64,000 nucleotides of DNA, taken from JTS-RE37 sp041743975 (GTDB lineage Bacteria; Bacteroidota; Bacteroidia; Flavobacteriales; Flavobacteriaceae). Below are positions 17,265 through 27,191 of the stretch, in pieces. The stretch is from contig JBGTLT010000176.1 in NCBI GenBank assembly GCA_041743975.1, forward strand, positions 1 to 64,000. Reading direction: 5' to 3'. Every line of letters starts with the position of its first letter. Position 1 is the stretch's first letter. The notes under the pieces were generated by a model. That model did no database searches, had not been told where the DNA came from, and saw nothing but the letters and a program-made list of their open reading frames with translations. Position numbers and translations under genes: made by a program.

Positions 17265-17759
17265 ATGGGAAAAATACTCTTTTTATGGGCCCTGGTTTCC
17301 TTGTTTATTTCCTGCCAGCGGCAGCAGACAGCACAATCATCCCCAACCGGGGCGGTAGAAGAATTCAATCTGGATACGGTACCCAAAAGTGTGGCTGTCA
17401 ATGACAAGACAAGGGCCATTCTAAACGAATGGCCGGAATATAATACCATGGCAGCAAGTGTTGAATCCGTATACAGGGCAGAAAATGAAGAGGACCTGAT
17501 CCTGGTAATTGAAGATATCATCGAACACCAGAAACTATTGGAAGAATCCGTATATCCCGAAACCTTTGACACCCCGCCCATAAAAAGCCGGCAAAGAGTG
17601 CTTAAAACATACATTTTAAAAGTGAAAGCAGCACTGGAGAACCGTACTGAGTTAACCGTTCCGGTCACGGATATGATCGTGGCCTATAATTCCATGCGCT
17701 TGCAGTTCAATGTAATTGTCAATAACAACCTGGATTCCCTGCTAATCCTCAATCAATAA
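17265..17759 (+). CDS. Putative lipoprotein
   Basis: A 164-residue protein starting at the ATG at 17265, which gives a clean lipoprotein signal (MGKILFLWALVSLFIS-C, Cys at residue 17). The mature part is predicted helical and charged (TVPKSVAVNDKTRAILNEWP, IVAYNSMRLQFNVIVNNNLD), with no recognised domain. It is probably a periplasm-facing envelope protein. Divergent from threonine dehydrogenase across about 68 nt and convergent with the TPR protein. Function unknown. Confidence 0.72.
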   Translation: MGKILFLWALVSLFISCQRQQTAQSSPTGAVEEFNLDTVPKSVAVNDKTRAILNEWPEYNTMAASVESVYRAENEEDLILVIEDIIEHQKLLEESVYPETFDTPPIKSRQRVLKTYILKVKAALENRTELTVPVTDMIVAYNSMRLQFNVIVNNNLDSLLILNQ

Positions 17760-17800
17760 ACACCGGACCCTATGGGAATAGAAGAAAGGAAGCTATGAGA

Positions 17801-18505
17801 TTAGTTCTTTGCCTCTTCGGGCTGGGCCTTTCTTGACTCCAATGCCTGTTTGCTAAGGCTGGCCAGGTTAAAATTAGGATCTATTTTCAAAGCTTCATCT
17901 ATGCTTGCAATGGCGGCTTCGATCGCGTTTTTGTCCATGTTGTATTGCACCAACCCCTTTAAGTGGAGAAAAGCGGCCTTCAGGGGAACCTCATAGGGTT
18001 GCTGCCGCTCATAGAAGGCATATTTCATATCATCACCCGCATTTGCAATCCCGTATGCTATGTCTTTTTCGGCTCCTGAATTATCTCCGGTTTGTATTTT
18101 CAGGTCTGCGAGTTCATAGGCGAGATAAGCACTGGGGGATCTCTTGAACAATATTTCAAACTGTTCAAGGGCCCGCTTTGGTTGATTCAAAGCCTTTAAA
18201 GATATGGCCTTTACCTGCACCGCAAGGTCCGAATCGTTTTCTTCTTTTTCAATTCCGATCGTATTCAATGCCTGCATGTGCTGGTTATTGTTGGCATACA
18301 CGTAAGCAAGAGTGTCCCTTCGTTCCTTGGAAGGTGACAATACATTCAAATGGGTGAGGGCATTGATTACCCCATTGATATCCCCCTGCAATTGCATTTC
18401 TTTATAAAATGCCGCATAATGTTTCTGGAGTTCAGCGGTGGTCTGGGCAGCAGCAGTAAAACCTATTGTACATAGTACTGCCATTAGTAGCGTTCTCATC
18501 TTCAT
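17801..18505 (-). CDS. Exported tetratricopeptide-repeat protein
   Basis: The 234-residue protein has a Sec signal peptide (residues 1-20, ending TAAAQ). The rest is helical, with TPR-like units visible around ALEQFEILFKRSPSAYLAYE, LADLKIQTGDNSGAEKDIAY and, near the end, AIEAAIASIDEALKIDPNFN. TPR arrays bind partner proteins. It is probably periplasmic. The gene is monocistronic, separated by a strong terminator at 18563-18589 from the next upstream minus-strand gene. Confidence 0.78.
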   Translation of the reverse strand: MKMRTLLMAVLCTIGFTAAAQTTAELQKHYAAFYKEMQLQGDINGVINALTHLNVLSPSKERRDTLAYVYANNNQHMQALNTIGIEKEENDSDLAVQVKAISLKALNQPKRALEQFEILFKRSPSAYLAYELADLKIQTGDNSGAEKDIAYGIANAGDDMKYAFYERQQPYEVPLKAAFLHLKGLVQYNMDKNAIEAAIASIDEALKIDPNFNLASLSKQALESRKAQPEEAKN

Positions 18506-18562
18506 TTATTTAAGTGCGGCAAAATTACTACATTTTTTTGGGATGGGCCCGGGCTAAAATCA

Positions 18563-18589
18563 AAAAAGGATGCCGTGGGCATCCTTTTT
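18563..18589 (-). terminator. Rho-independent terminator
   Basis: A perfect 12-bp stem (aaaaaggatgcc / ggcatccttttt) with a gtg loop. On the minus strand the stem runs into a T-rich arm followed by more T, so it ends the transcript of the small gene at 18616-18990. By symmetry it could also act in the other direction. Confidence 0.85.
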
Positions 18590-18615
18590 CTATGGTGGTT
18601 GAATTTGGCAGGTAT

Positions 18616-18990
18616 TTAAACCATCGTCAATGTGATGTCTTTCCTGGTGTAGGACTGCAGGACACCGGAGTAGAAAGCAAGGCTTTTTTTGTCGGTTTCC
18701 AGGCACGATTTCAGAAAATCACAAAGATTTTGAAACAAAAGATTGACATGCAATGTGGGAACATCCGTGTTCACCTTTTGTGGATCATAGCACGTATCAT
18801 CCATGACGATATCCATGGCTATCCTCTTTCGGTGATAGTCTATAGACACATCAGCTGCATTGTAGTGCTTTTTTACAATTACCTCGTGCAATTTCTGCGA
18901 TTTTTTGCTGATCTTACCTTTGGTACAACTTCGGGATATCAAGCTCTCTATTTCCATTAATATCCTCCCACTTAAATTTGATTTTTCCAT
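18616..18990 (-). CDS. Hypothetical protein
   Basis: A 124-residue protein from the ATG at 18990; the frame is open to 19029, but the later start gives a normal soluble N-terminus (MEKSNLSGRILMEIESLISR). No signal peptide or membrane segment is seen. The N-terminal half is basic and helical; the C-terminal half has strands and two Cys (CDFLKSC). I do not recognise a family. It is followed by a strong terminator and is alone on its strand. Confidence 0.6.
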   Translation of the reverse strand: MEKSNLSGRILMEIESLISRSCTKGKISKKSQKLHEVIVKKHYNAADVSIDYHRKRIAMDIVMDDTCYDPQKVNTDVPTLHVNLLFQNLCDFLKSCLETDKKSLAFYSGVLQSYTRKDITLTMV

Positions 18991-19094
18991 GACGTTATGG
19001 GATTTATCATTTATATAAAGATACATCAAAACTATAAAATACTGAAAATCAACGATATAATTTAACCGTTTATCGGTGTTTTTGTTGTGAACGA

Positions 19095-19925
19095 TTATTT
19101 TTCCGTGGTGAATTCATCGGAAATCGGGGTCAAAAAGCAATAATATTTACTAATAATATTCCTGCTTTTGATGATTTTGCCAGCTATTTCCTTGTTATTT
19201 GCCACATATTCGGGTACCGGCAAGCCCCTTTTAAGCGCTTCGGAAATATAATATTCCTGTTTTGCAGGGTGCATGGGATAGACCCCGTTAAAGGTCTCAT
19301 TCCAGTAGGAATTTTCCAGGATGGCACGAATAATTCCAATGCAATCGTCGAGATGGATAAGGTTCACTGGTTCCCTCCCATTTTTAAGCCCCGTCCGGCC
19401 AGCTAAATGGGTAACCGGATGCCGGTAGGGGCCGATCAGTCCGCCGAACCGGATAACGCTACAGTCCAGATCAGGTGAATTCCGGAAAAGCAATTCTGCC
19501 TCCAATACCTGTTTCCCCGATTCCGTAACCGGCTTCGGTTCGCTGTCCTCGGTTAATTCCCCTTCCAATTCCCCATAGACCGAAGTACTGCTTATAAATA
19601 AAAGGTTGCGAACTCCGGAATTGTTTATGGCTTCCAATAGCCGGCGCATTTTTTGAATATACTTGCCCCAATGCTTTGTGCCCCGCAACCCCGGGGGTAC
19701 ATTGACCACCATTGTCTGGACATCCTGCAAAAAACCGGAGATGTCCCCTGAAATTGCCCCTTCCTCCAATGAAATAAGAAATGGCGTTATCCCTGAATTT
19801 TGAAGTTGTTCCATTTTCCCCGGGGAGGTGGTACTCCCATGGATGTTATATCCTGCTGCGATCAGGTTCCGGGCAAGCGGGAAACCCAGCCATCCACACC
19901 CTATTATTGCAATTGTTTCTTTCAA
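19095..19925 (-). CDS. NAD-dependent epimerase/SDR family protein
   Basis: A 276-residue extended-SDR protein. The N-terminal GCGWLGFPLA is a Rossmann glycine motif of the kind found in YeeZ-like proteins. The central FISSTSVYGELEGELTEDSE carries the Ser/Thr and Tyr of the active site, but the following K of the Y-x-x-x-K motif is replaced (YGELE), as in several atypical SDRs. Substrate unknown; members often act on nucleotide sugars. Its start overlaps the end of the membrane peptidase gene by 4 nt, so the two are cotranscribed. Confidence 0.8.
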   Translation of the reverse strand: MKETIAIIGCGWLGFPLARNLIAAGYNIHGSTTSPGKMEQLQNSGITPFLISLEEGAISGDISGFLQDVQTMVVNVPPGLRGTKHWGKYIQKMRRLLEAINNSGVRNLLFISSTSVYGELEGELTEDSEPKPVTESGKQVLEAELLFRNSPDLDCSVIRFGGLIGPYRHPVTHLAGRTGLKNGREPVNLIHLDDCIGIIRAILENSYWNETFNGVYPMHPAKQEYYISEALKRGLPVPEYVANNKEIAGKIIKSRNIISKYYCFLTPISDEFTTEK

Positions 19926-22222
19926 TAGTGCAGTGTTTTAACCAATAAAATGGCATCGTTAAGAACGAAAGGCATCGGGATGGCATCCTCAGGCCTTTTG
20001 GGTATTGAAAAAAGAGGGTTGCGCAACAGGTCATTGGATGCTTCATAAAGAGTGAGTTCCAAAGCAAGGTCAGGAGGCAACTTAAGCGCCAACTCCGTAA
20101 ACTCATTGTCGCTGATGTAATGGGTGACCAGTTTGCCTCCATTTCGCGTTTGCAAAAATAAAGGTGAAAGGGGAATACCATTGATTTTTGCATCCAAAAT
20201 GGCGATCTCATTAGTGTACACTTCGAGTCGGTTCACATCGCGTTGCGGGGTAATGCGAATGGTGAGAAATCGATCCCCGGCAATAAGTGTATCCCTTATT
20301 TTTTCGATAACAGGAGCCGGAATATCCTTCTGTGGGGCATCCGAAAGAAAGGAAAACCCGGTGCCATATTTACTGCTGATCTTTTTGTCTCCCAATAATC
20401 CCGGGATTTCCGGGGTAGCGCCTAAATATACTTTGGCCCAGTCTGATACCTTTTGTTCATACGTGACCCATTTCGCGGATCCCGTATCGGAATCCAGCAT
20501 ATACAACAAACTGGTGGGTTTGGGGTTATGGACACTGAAACCCGAATTAAAATGGGCCGCGGTCAGGCAAGCAATAAAACAAAACATACTTACATACGCC
20601 CATCTTGATTTTCTTTGGTAATAGCTGAAGACCGGTAAGAGCAACACAAAGACAAGGGTGGTCAGTACACTGGCTGCGACCATCATTGTCAAACCCAGCC
20701 CCACCGGGAACATTTTTATGAATGGCGTATAGATCCAGAGGGCGGGGAGGGCGAGGATGACCATCAGAAATGGACTGGGAGTTTCCTGGTTGAGGAAAAC
20801 GAGGTAGGAGGCCAGCAGTCCGTACACAGGAATGATAAAGAATCCCGCGCCCGGCAAATACAGGTTGACCAGGGCGCAAATTACCAGCCATAACAGAATT
20901 ACAGGGACCAGTAAATTAGGGGTGCTTACCTTTTGGAATTTTTGATATGTCCAAAAACATAAACCAATGGAAAAAAATACGAAAGCAGCAATATAAGCAT
21001 GGCCATTGTAAGTAAACCCATGTAGGATATCCTTGTATTGGGGATATACAGATTTCAGGAGAGGCCAGCTAAAATAACCCATTATCCCTGTTAAGAGCAA
21101 GGACATCAAAAGCGGCAAAAAACCTTTTCCCACTTCCCTTATTAGCAACACATTCTTCCGGAACCCCTGTACAGTTAAAATGAGAAAGAGCAGCAGCGCC
21201 ATCCCAAACATAGGCCATATCCAGTTAAATGGATAGGAAAGCAGTTTAAAGAAAGGCAGGTTAAAATAGACATAGTCATCCGTACTCTTCAGGCTATCCA
21301 GATCCGAATTCCCGAAATAGTGCAGCAGGGGCATAAGGTAACTGCCCTGGTGTGCCAGCGAATTCCTGTCCAGCCGCTCATAATTGTCCAGTTGGCTATG
21401 GTAATCAAAATGATCATCGATAAAAGCAAAGTTAAAACCCTCAATATCCTTGTCCTCCCGGAAGACCGTAAGGTCTGTATCATTGGGCAACATTTTATAA
21501 ATGCTGTAGACCAGCGAATTGGCTACCGGATATTCGGGGCTGGCCCTGGTAAATTCACGGATCATATTAGCATTTCCCCCATTGGTCTCAATCAGCATAT
21601 AGGAAGGTCCGCCACTGCCCCTGGCTTCAAAGTTCAATACCAACCCCACCTTGTTGGCCCATGGATGCTCATTTACGAACAGATCGGCCCCGTTGAGCCC
21701 TAATTCCTCCGCATCCGTAAACAAGATTATGATGTCATTAGCCGGGATGGTATTTTCCGAAAGGAAAGCGCGGATCCCCTCGAGGATGGTGGCCACCCCA
21801 CTCCCTGCATCACTGGCCCCCAGGGAGGAATGCGGACTGCTGTCATAGTGCGATAGCAACACCAGGGCCTTGCCGGCACTGCTTCCTTTAATCCTTGCCA
21901 TTATGTTTACCGCTTTGCTGAAATTGGCCCAGTCGCCACCGGAATATCCCTTCTGTAAGCTGGTTTCCAATCCCATTTCAGACAGTTCCCACAGGATATA
22001 GTCCTGTACGGTCTGGTGAGCCGGGAATCCAACGGCATGGGGAGCTTTGGAAATTGCCTTGACCCTGGCAAGGGCCTTGTCTGTTGAAAAGGACGAAATG
22101 GCAATCTTTGTATTTTCATGGTATTCAGGCATCATGGAATGAAAGACCCAATAAATGGCAAGGAGGATCAGTAAAAATGATAGAATCGATGTGCTTTTGC
22201 GCATTTCAAAGGGTTGAGGCAT
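19922..22222 (-). CDS. Membrane-bound M28 family zinc peptidase
   Basis: The 766-residue protein is started at 22222; an ATG at 22204 would start directly before the first membrane helix (STSILSFLLILLAIYWVF). Residues about 50-310 form an M28 aminopeptidase domain with metal ligands in LLSHYDSSPHSSLGASDAGSG, FTDAEELGLNGA and the final His in DYHSQLDN. Residues about 330-560 hold some eight membrane helices, then a C-terminal extracytoplasmic domain. This layout matches the Fxna/ERMP1-like M28 group with a multi-spanning membrane part. It should cleave peptides on the periplasmic face. Coupled to the SDR gene by a 4-nt overlap. Confidence 0.88.
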   Translation of the reverse strand: MPQPFEMRKSTSILSFLLILLAIYWVFHSMMPEYHENTKIAISSFSTDKALARVKAISKAPHAVGFPAHQTVQDYILWELSEMGLETSLQKGYSGGDWANFSKAVNIMARIKGSSAGKALVLLSHYDSSPHSSLGASDAGSGVATILEGIRAFLSENTIPANDIIILFTDAEELGLNGADLFVNEHPWANKVGLVLNFEARGSGGPSYMLIETNGGNANMIREFTRASPEYPVANSLVYSIYKMLPNDTDLTVFREDKDIEGFNFAFIDDHFDYHSQLDNYERLDRNSLAHQGSYLMPLLHYFGNSDLDSLKSTDDYVYFNLPFFKLLSYPFNWIWPMFGMALLLFLILTVQGFRKNVLLIREVGKGFLPLLMSLLLTGIMGYFSWPLLKSVYPQYKDILHGFTYNGHAYIAAFVFFSIGLCFWTYQKFQKVSTPNLLVPVILLWLVICALVNLYLPGAGFFIIPVYGLLASYLVFLNQETPSPFLMVILALPALWIYTPFIKMFPVGLGLTMMVAASVLTTLVFVLLLPVFSYYQRKSRWAYVSMFCFIACLTAAHFNSGFSVHNPKPTSLLYMLDSDTGSAKWVTYEQKVSDWAKVYLGATPEIPGLLGDKKISSKYGTGFSFLSDAPQKDIPAPVIEKIRDTLIAGDRFLTIRITPQRDVNRLEVYTNEIAILDAKINGIPLSPLFLQTRNGGKLVTHYISDNEFTELALKLPPDLALELTLYEASNDLLRNPLFSIPKRPEDAIPMPFVLNDAILLVKTLHY

Positions 22223-22321
22223 AAATGTATAAAATTCCCGGTGGCTGAAAAATTAAACGATTTAATTTACGAGTAGGTGCGAAATAGCCTATATTTAAGG
22301 TTAACCTAAAAACCAAACCAT

Positions 22322-22792
22322 ATGGGAATCAAGAGTTTTATCGGCCGCAGGGCCAAATTAGGTTCAAAGAAGGAATATGATGCACCCATATTGGTAGCAG
22401 ATTATATGACCCGGAAGTTGACCACTTTCAGCCCGGATCAGTCCATCCTTGAAGTCATGGAATCCTTTGCGAAAAACCGGATCTCGGGAGGGCCTGTCAT
22501 GGATGATAACGGCTTTTTAGTAGGCATAATCTCCGAAGCCGACTGTATGAAACAAATTTCTGAAAGCAGGTATTTTAACCAGCCAATCCTGGATAAGAGT
22601 GTAGAACGGTTCATGACCAAGGATGTAGAGACCATCCCACATGATATGAGCATTTTTGATGCTGCCGGCGTATTCGATAAGCACAAAAGGCGGAGGTTAC
22701 CCGTCATGGAAAACGGCATATTGGTGGGGCAGATCAGCCGCAAGGATATTGTCATTGCCGCCCTGAAACTCACCGGTCACAATTGGAAATAA
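22322..22792 (+). CDS. CBS domain protein
   Basis: A 156-residue soluble protein made of one CBS pair. The first CBS motif starts at VADYMTRKLTTFSPDQSILE and ends VGIISEADCMK; the second starts at VERFMTKDVETIPHDMSIFD and ends VGQISRKDIV. CBS pairs bind adenine nucleotides or similar ligands and act as energy sensors. There is no attached catalytic domain. It is divergent from the M28 peptidase gene. Partner unknown. Confidence 0.88.
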   Translation: MGIKSFIGRRAKLGSKKEYDAPILVADYMTRKLTTFSPDQSILEVMESFAKNRISGGPVMDDNGFLVGIISEADCMKQISESRYFNQPILDKSVERFMTKDVETIPHDMSIFDAAGVFDKHKRRRLPVMENGILVGQISRKDIVIAALKLTGHNWK

Positions 22793-22876
22793 GCCGGAAA
22801 TCCTTGGCCCCGGTAACTACTCCTTTTTTTAACATTTAACCGACCTCCTGTACGGTTTCCAGAGACACACAGGCCC

Positions 22877-23227
22877 CTACTCCCTCTTAACGATCATATA
22901 GTAATCATGTTTTAGCGGGAGGTAGCCCAGGTCATATACAAAATAGTATGTACTACCTTTTTTGGTGGTATACAGGTTGGTGATATAATCAAAATCAAAA
23001 CCCCTATCCATCAACCGGGTTTTAGTTGTCCGCGTCTTCCCCTCATTGAGCTTAAAACTATCCAGGATACGATAGTTCTTGCGCAGGCGGTTGTTGATAT
23101 TGCGCACCAGGTTCTTACTGTCCTTGTTCAACTGATTGTTATACGCATTGCGACAGTAGTCAGAACAGTATTTTTTGTCCACCCTGCCTTTTATTTCTGC
23201 TCCGCAATCCAAACACTTTTTCTCCAA
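22877..23227 (-). CDS. Zinc-ribbon protein of unknown function
   Basis: A 116-residue protein starting with a zinc ribbon, C-x2-C at residues 5 and 8 (KCLDCGAEI) and C-x3-C at about 21 and 25 (KKYCSDYCRNAYNN), as in DUF2116-type proteins. The remainder is basic (NINNRLRKNYR, GKTRTTKTRL), which could suit nucleic-acid contact, and ends with strands rich in Tyr. Function unknown. It starts 4 nt after the stop of the DUF6265-type gene, so it is the second gene of a two-gene operon. Confidence 0.72.
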   Translation of the reverse strand: MEKKCLDCGAEIKGRVDKKYCSDYCRNAYNNQLNKDSKNLVRNINNRLRKNYRILDSFKLNEGKTRTTKTRLMDRGFDFDYITNLYTTKKGSTYYFVYDLGYLPLKHDYYMIVKRE

Positions 23228-23231
23228 CCTA

Positions 23232-23723
23232 TTACTGCCTTTTATAGTTGAATTTTACTTCTTCCTTCCGGCCATCTTCCTGTTCAATTACTACGTAATC
23301 AGCAAGTTCGTCCTGACTTACCCTTTCAAAGGTAAATTCATCAAAATATAACCGTTCCCCTTCCACCCGGACCAGTTTAAAGTCCACCGTTTCATCCTGG
23401 GCTTCCCATCCCTTCAGGTTGCTGTTAAAATGTTTCAACTGCAACAGCAGGGTTTTCCCGGATTCCTGAATATGGCCTATCTCGTATACACTTGCTTTTC
23501 CATCCACCACTAATTTGAATACAAACATCATAGACCCTCCCAGCGGAGGACTCCAGATCTCCTCGGCAATGCCCCCTAATGCTTCACCTTTCCAATGGCC
23601 TGCGATCCATGCAGCATCCTCCAAAGTCGCTTTTGGTGCAATATTGTCCGAATTAAAAGCCTCTGTATTTTGTGCCAGCGCACCGGCTGAAAAAAATATA
23701 AAAAAAATACACAACCATTTCAT
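23232..23723 (-). CDS. Exported DUF6265-type protein
   Basis: A 163-residue protein with a signal peptide (residues 1-17, ending GALAQ). The mature part starts with the conserved DAAWIAGHWKGEALGGIAEE segment, followed by alternating strands (GGSMMFVFKLVVDGKASVYE), fitting the DUF6265 beta-rich family related in shape to lipocalin-like proteins. Function unknown; probably periplasmic. It forms a small operon with the zinc-ribbon gene. Confidence 0.78.
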   Translation of the reverse strand: MKWLCIFFIFFSAGALAQNTEAFNSDNIAPKATLEDAAWIAGHWKGEALGGIAEEIWSPPLGGSMMFVFKLVVDGKASVYEIGHIQESGKTLLLQLKHFNSNLKGWEAQDETVDFKLVRVEGERLYFDEFTFERVSQDELADYVVIEQEDGRKEEVKFNYKRQ

Positions 23724-23831
23724 ATTATGCTATTTTACACTTAAAAGATACGAATTATACCCTGCAAACATCTTGCACAGGACCCCCGGACCACACCTTG
23801 TATTCCTGGCCGCTTATAAATGGTTTTTCCA

Positions 23832-26800
23832 TTATTCCTGCAATAGTATAGCCGCAATGCCCAAATCAGCATATAACTTGTTGTATGCCGCCATTTCAGA
23901 ACCTACAATCCGGACTTTTTCCTGTTCAAATCGTTGCCAGCTGCCCAAAAGATCCGCTAACCGCTCTTTGGCACCCTGTGTAACGGCAGGATCAGCTGCA
24001 TCCACGTACTCCTTTAAATTCATTAGTTCCGCATTCAACTGGTTGTTATAATTGATGACATCCTGGAAGGTTTTCTGTTGGGGTTGAATGAGCTTTTGTT
24101 CCCAATTTTCTATCCGTTCTACAAGGGCTTTTCCTTTTTCGAGCAGTTCGGTCGCTTTTTCATTGTCCTTTAAAAGTGCGGCATAACTATCAAGCTGGGA
24201 TTTGGCAGAACGCATGGAGTTTACGGCATCATGTATAGTCCGTAGGGTTGATTCTATTTGTCCGAGCATCGCCTGCTGCTCTTCATAGCCGGATGAGGGA
24301 ACGGCTATGTTGGGATTAGGCATTATAGTAACCTCTGCCTCTGAGGTCAGTCCTTCCAGGGACAAGCGCAACAAATAGGTTCCCGGCCCCACCCGCGACC
24401 CCTCGTAATTGCCGTAAACAAAGACCTTGTCTATTCCCGGAATGGATTCTTTCCGGAAATCCCAGGTAAATCGGTTGAATCCTTTTTTGGAAGGCAATAC
24501 TTCGGGTTTGGAGGGCCCACCGGGCCAGGATTTAAAATCTTTTTGCGACTTATTGGAATAGGTACGAAGCAATTTGTCCTGGTGAAACACTTGTATTAGC
24601 AGGTCCAGGCTATCGGCGTCCTTGTGAAGATAATAATCGAGCGTTACCCCTTGTTTGGGGTTCTGTCCCAGCCCGGGCATGGGTTTCTCCGAACTACCCC
24701 CGAACAGGAGGTAAGTGTCTTTTGGTTTGATAAGTGCCACGGATTGCGCAGGAGGTGGTCCCTGCTGAAGTACGCCCACATCGTCCAGGATCCAGAAGGA
24801 GCGCCCGGCGGTGGCAGCAACCAGGTCATTATCCTTTATAATAAGGTCATTGATAGGTACTACCGGAAGGTTTAGCTGAAGAGGTTGCCAGTAAGCACCG
24901 TCATCAAATGAAATATACAGTCCTGTTTCCGTTCCGGCGTACAGAAGCCCCTTTTTAGCTGGGTCTTCCCGTACCACCCGGACAAAGGTATGCTCCCCGT
25001 CAATACCATTCACGATTTTAGACCAGGTCTTGCCGTAATCTGTTGTTTTGAAAACATAGGGGGAGAGATCCATAAATTTGTACCGCATCACAACCGCATA
25101 GGCTGTGGCGGCATCATGGGGGGATACCTCAATACTGTTTACGATTCCTTCGGGCAGGTCGGCAGGGGTTACATTTTCCCAGGAATTTCCCCCGTTTTTG
25201 GTAAGATGGATCAGGCCGTCATCACTGCCAGCCCACAACACCCCTTCTAGGTGGGGGGATTCCACGAGGTACATAATCGTATTGTAATTTTCCCCACCGG
25301 CTGCTTCATTCGTATAGGGTCCACCACCAGGCCCTTGCCGCGCTTTGTCATTCCGGGTCAGGTCCGGACTTACAACATCCCAGTTGAGTCCCCCGTCCGT
25401 AGTTTTAAACACCACATTCCCGGCATGGTAAATGGTATTGCGGTCATGGGGGGAACTGATGATGGGGGCATTCCAGTTATACCGGTACTTAAATCCTTCC
25501 GGCGCATTGCCCAGGGAAAGTTCCGGATACTCCTTGATGGATTTCCCTTCCCGGGAGGATCGCACCCATTTTTCTATAATACCCTGGTAACAGCCTCCGT
25601 AAATGACGTCGGGGTCTTCCGGGTTAAAGGCAAGGTAGGCGCTTTCACAACCCGCTACGGAGTACCAGTCTTTCCAATCGATTCCCTGCCCGTTGGTCCT
25701 GCTCGCGATGGCAATAGCTGAGTTGTCCTGCTGTCCGCCGTATACGTTGTAGGGCACCAGGTTGTCTGTGATGACACGATAGAATTGGGCCGTGGGCTGA
25801 TTTTCCTGTGTACTCCAGCTCTCGCCGGAATTGTTGGAAATATTGGCCCCTCCATCATTGGAATTGATCATTTTTGTATTATCGCCTGGATTGATCCACA
25901 GGTCGTGGTTGTCAACATGAGGGGTGGACAAAGCAGAGAAGTTTTTTCCCCCGTCTATGGACCTGGTGACCGGGGAATTCAACACATATACGATATTTTC
26001 ATTCCGGGGATCTGCAAAAATCTCCATGTAATACCAGGAACGGGTAATGTTGATCCGGTCTTTGTTAACCTGAGTCCATTTTTTCCCGGCATCATCGGAG
26101 CGATATACACCGCCTTTTTCGCCTTCCGCCTCCACCACTGCAAATACCCGTTCCGGGTTGGCTCTTGATACCGAAATCCCGGCTTTCCCGAAATCCTCCG
26201 GTAATCCTTCCTTCAGTTTTTCCCAGGTGGTACCACCGTCTGTGGACTTATACAATCCTGAATTCTTTCCGCCCGATTCTATTGTCCAGGCATACCGGCG
26301 GTGCTGCCACATAGCCGCATATAAAATCAAGGGATTCTTCATATCCATAGATAAGGATGAGGGCCCTGTTGTACTGTCCACATACAAAACCTTTTCCCAA
26401 TTGACGCCACCGTCGGAGGACCGGTAAATGCCGCGATCCTCAGATGGGCCGTATTGCGCCCCCTGGGCGGCGACGAAAACAATATCGGGATTGGCAGGAT
26501 GGATGATGACATCCGAAATGTGCCGGGTATGATCCAGGCCCATGTGTTTCCAGGTCTTCCCCGCGTCGGTGGACTTATAGACACCGTCCCCCATGGAGGT
26601 CATGACGCCCCGGGCCGCATGTTCTCCCATCCCCGCTACCACGATGTTCGGGTTGCTTTCGGAAACGGCCAATGCCCCCACGGTTCCAGTTTTCAGGAAT
26701 GTATCCGATACGTTTTTCCAGGTTATGCCATCGTCCGTGGTCTTCCAGATCCCACCGCCTGTGCCGCCCATATAATAGGTCATGGGCTGCCCGACAACCC

Positions 26801-26978
26801 CGGTTGCGGCGACACTCCGGCCACCCCTGAAAGGGCCGATATTGCGCCATTTAAGGCCGTGGAATGTGGAATCCTGTATAAGGTACTCCGGCACAGCCGG
26901 TTTCTTATTTCGTTTTTGGGCCTGGCTGGTGAAGGGAACAAATAGCAGGCAGATACAAATTAGCTGGATGGTTTTCAT
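23832..26978 (-). CDS. Secreted VPS10/sortilin-type beta-propeller protein (BNR repeats)
   Basis: The 1048-residue protein has a Sec signal peptide (ending SQAQ, about residue 21). It carries many Asp-box motifs of the S/T-x-D-x-G-x-T-W type, for example TTDDGITWKN, STDAGKTWKH, SSDGGVNWEK, STDGGTTWEK and later TTDYGKTWSK, spread over roughly residues 75-700 and forming one or two beta-propellers. The C-terminal 250 residues are a beta domain (EVTIMPNPNI) followed by helices (about 890-1040). Such proteins are often labelled glycosyl hydrolase, but no catalytic residues can be pointed to. It is a member of a block of exported hydrolases. Confidence 0.87.
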   Translation of the reverse strand: MKTIQLICICLLFVPFTSQAQKRNKKPAVPEYLIQDSTFHGLKWRNIGPFRGGRSVAATGVVGQPMTYYMGGTGGGIWKTTDDGITWKNVSDTFLKTGTVGALAVSESNPNIVVAGMGEHAARGVMTSMGDGVYKSTDAGKTWKHMGLDHTRHISDVIIHPANPDIVFVAAQGAQYGPSEDRGIYRSSDGGVNWEKVLYVDSTTGPSSLSMDMKNPLILYAAMWQHRRYAWTIESGGKNSGLYKSTDGGTTWEKLKEGLPEDFGKAGISVSRANPERVFAVVEAEGEKGGVYRSDDAGKKWTQVNKDRINITRSWYYMEIFADPRNENIVYVLNSPVTRSIDGGKNFSALSTPHVDNHDLWINPGDNTKMINSNDGGANISNNSGESWSTQENQPTAQFYRVITDNLVPYNVYGGQQDNSAIAIASRTNGQGIDWKDWYSVAGCESAYLAFNPEDPDVIYGGCYQGIIEKWVRSSREGKSIKEYPELSLGNAPEGFKYRYNWNAPIISSPHDRNTIYHAGNVVFKTTDGGLNWDVVSPDLTRNDKARQGPGGGPYTNEAAGGENYNTIMYLVESPHLEGVLWAGSDDGLIHLTKNGGNSWENVTPADLPEGIVNSIEVSPHDAATAYAVVMRYKFMDLSPYVFKTTDYGKTWSKIVNGIDGEHTFVRVVREDPAKKGLLYAGTETGLYISFDDGAYWQPLQLNLPVVPINDLIIKDNDLVAATAGRSFWILDDVGVLQQGPPPAQSVALIKPKDTYLLFGGSSEKPMPGLGQNPKQGVTLDYYLHKDADSLDLLIQVFHQDKLLRTYSNKSQKDFKSWPGGPSKPEVLPSKKGFNRFTWDFRKESIPGIDKVFVYGNYEGSRVGPGTYLLRLSLEGLTSEAEVTIMPNPNIAVPSSGYEEQQAMLGQIESTLRTIHDAVNSMRSAKSQLDSYAALLKDNEKATELLEKGKALVERIENWEQKLIQPQQKTFQDVINYNNQLNAELMNLKEYVDAADPAVTQGAKERLADLLGSWQRFEQEKVRIVGSEMAAYNKLYADLGIAAILLQE

Positions 26979-27191
26979 AAACTTTGGTAGTTGATTTATT
27001 CATTAATATCCCCTAACCGGGGAAGATTCAAAAGTGGTTCTTATATTTTTATACAGAGGTGTAGCATTATATGGTATAGATACCACGATGCTGAACTGCA
27101 TCAACACAGGGAAGGACCCGGCAAAAAAAGGCCTGTTGGCAGGATATAATTCACCATAATTCGAGTTAGGAATCCTCAATTATATTTCACC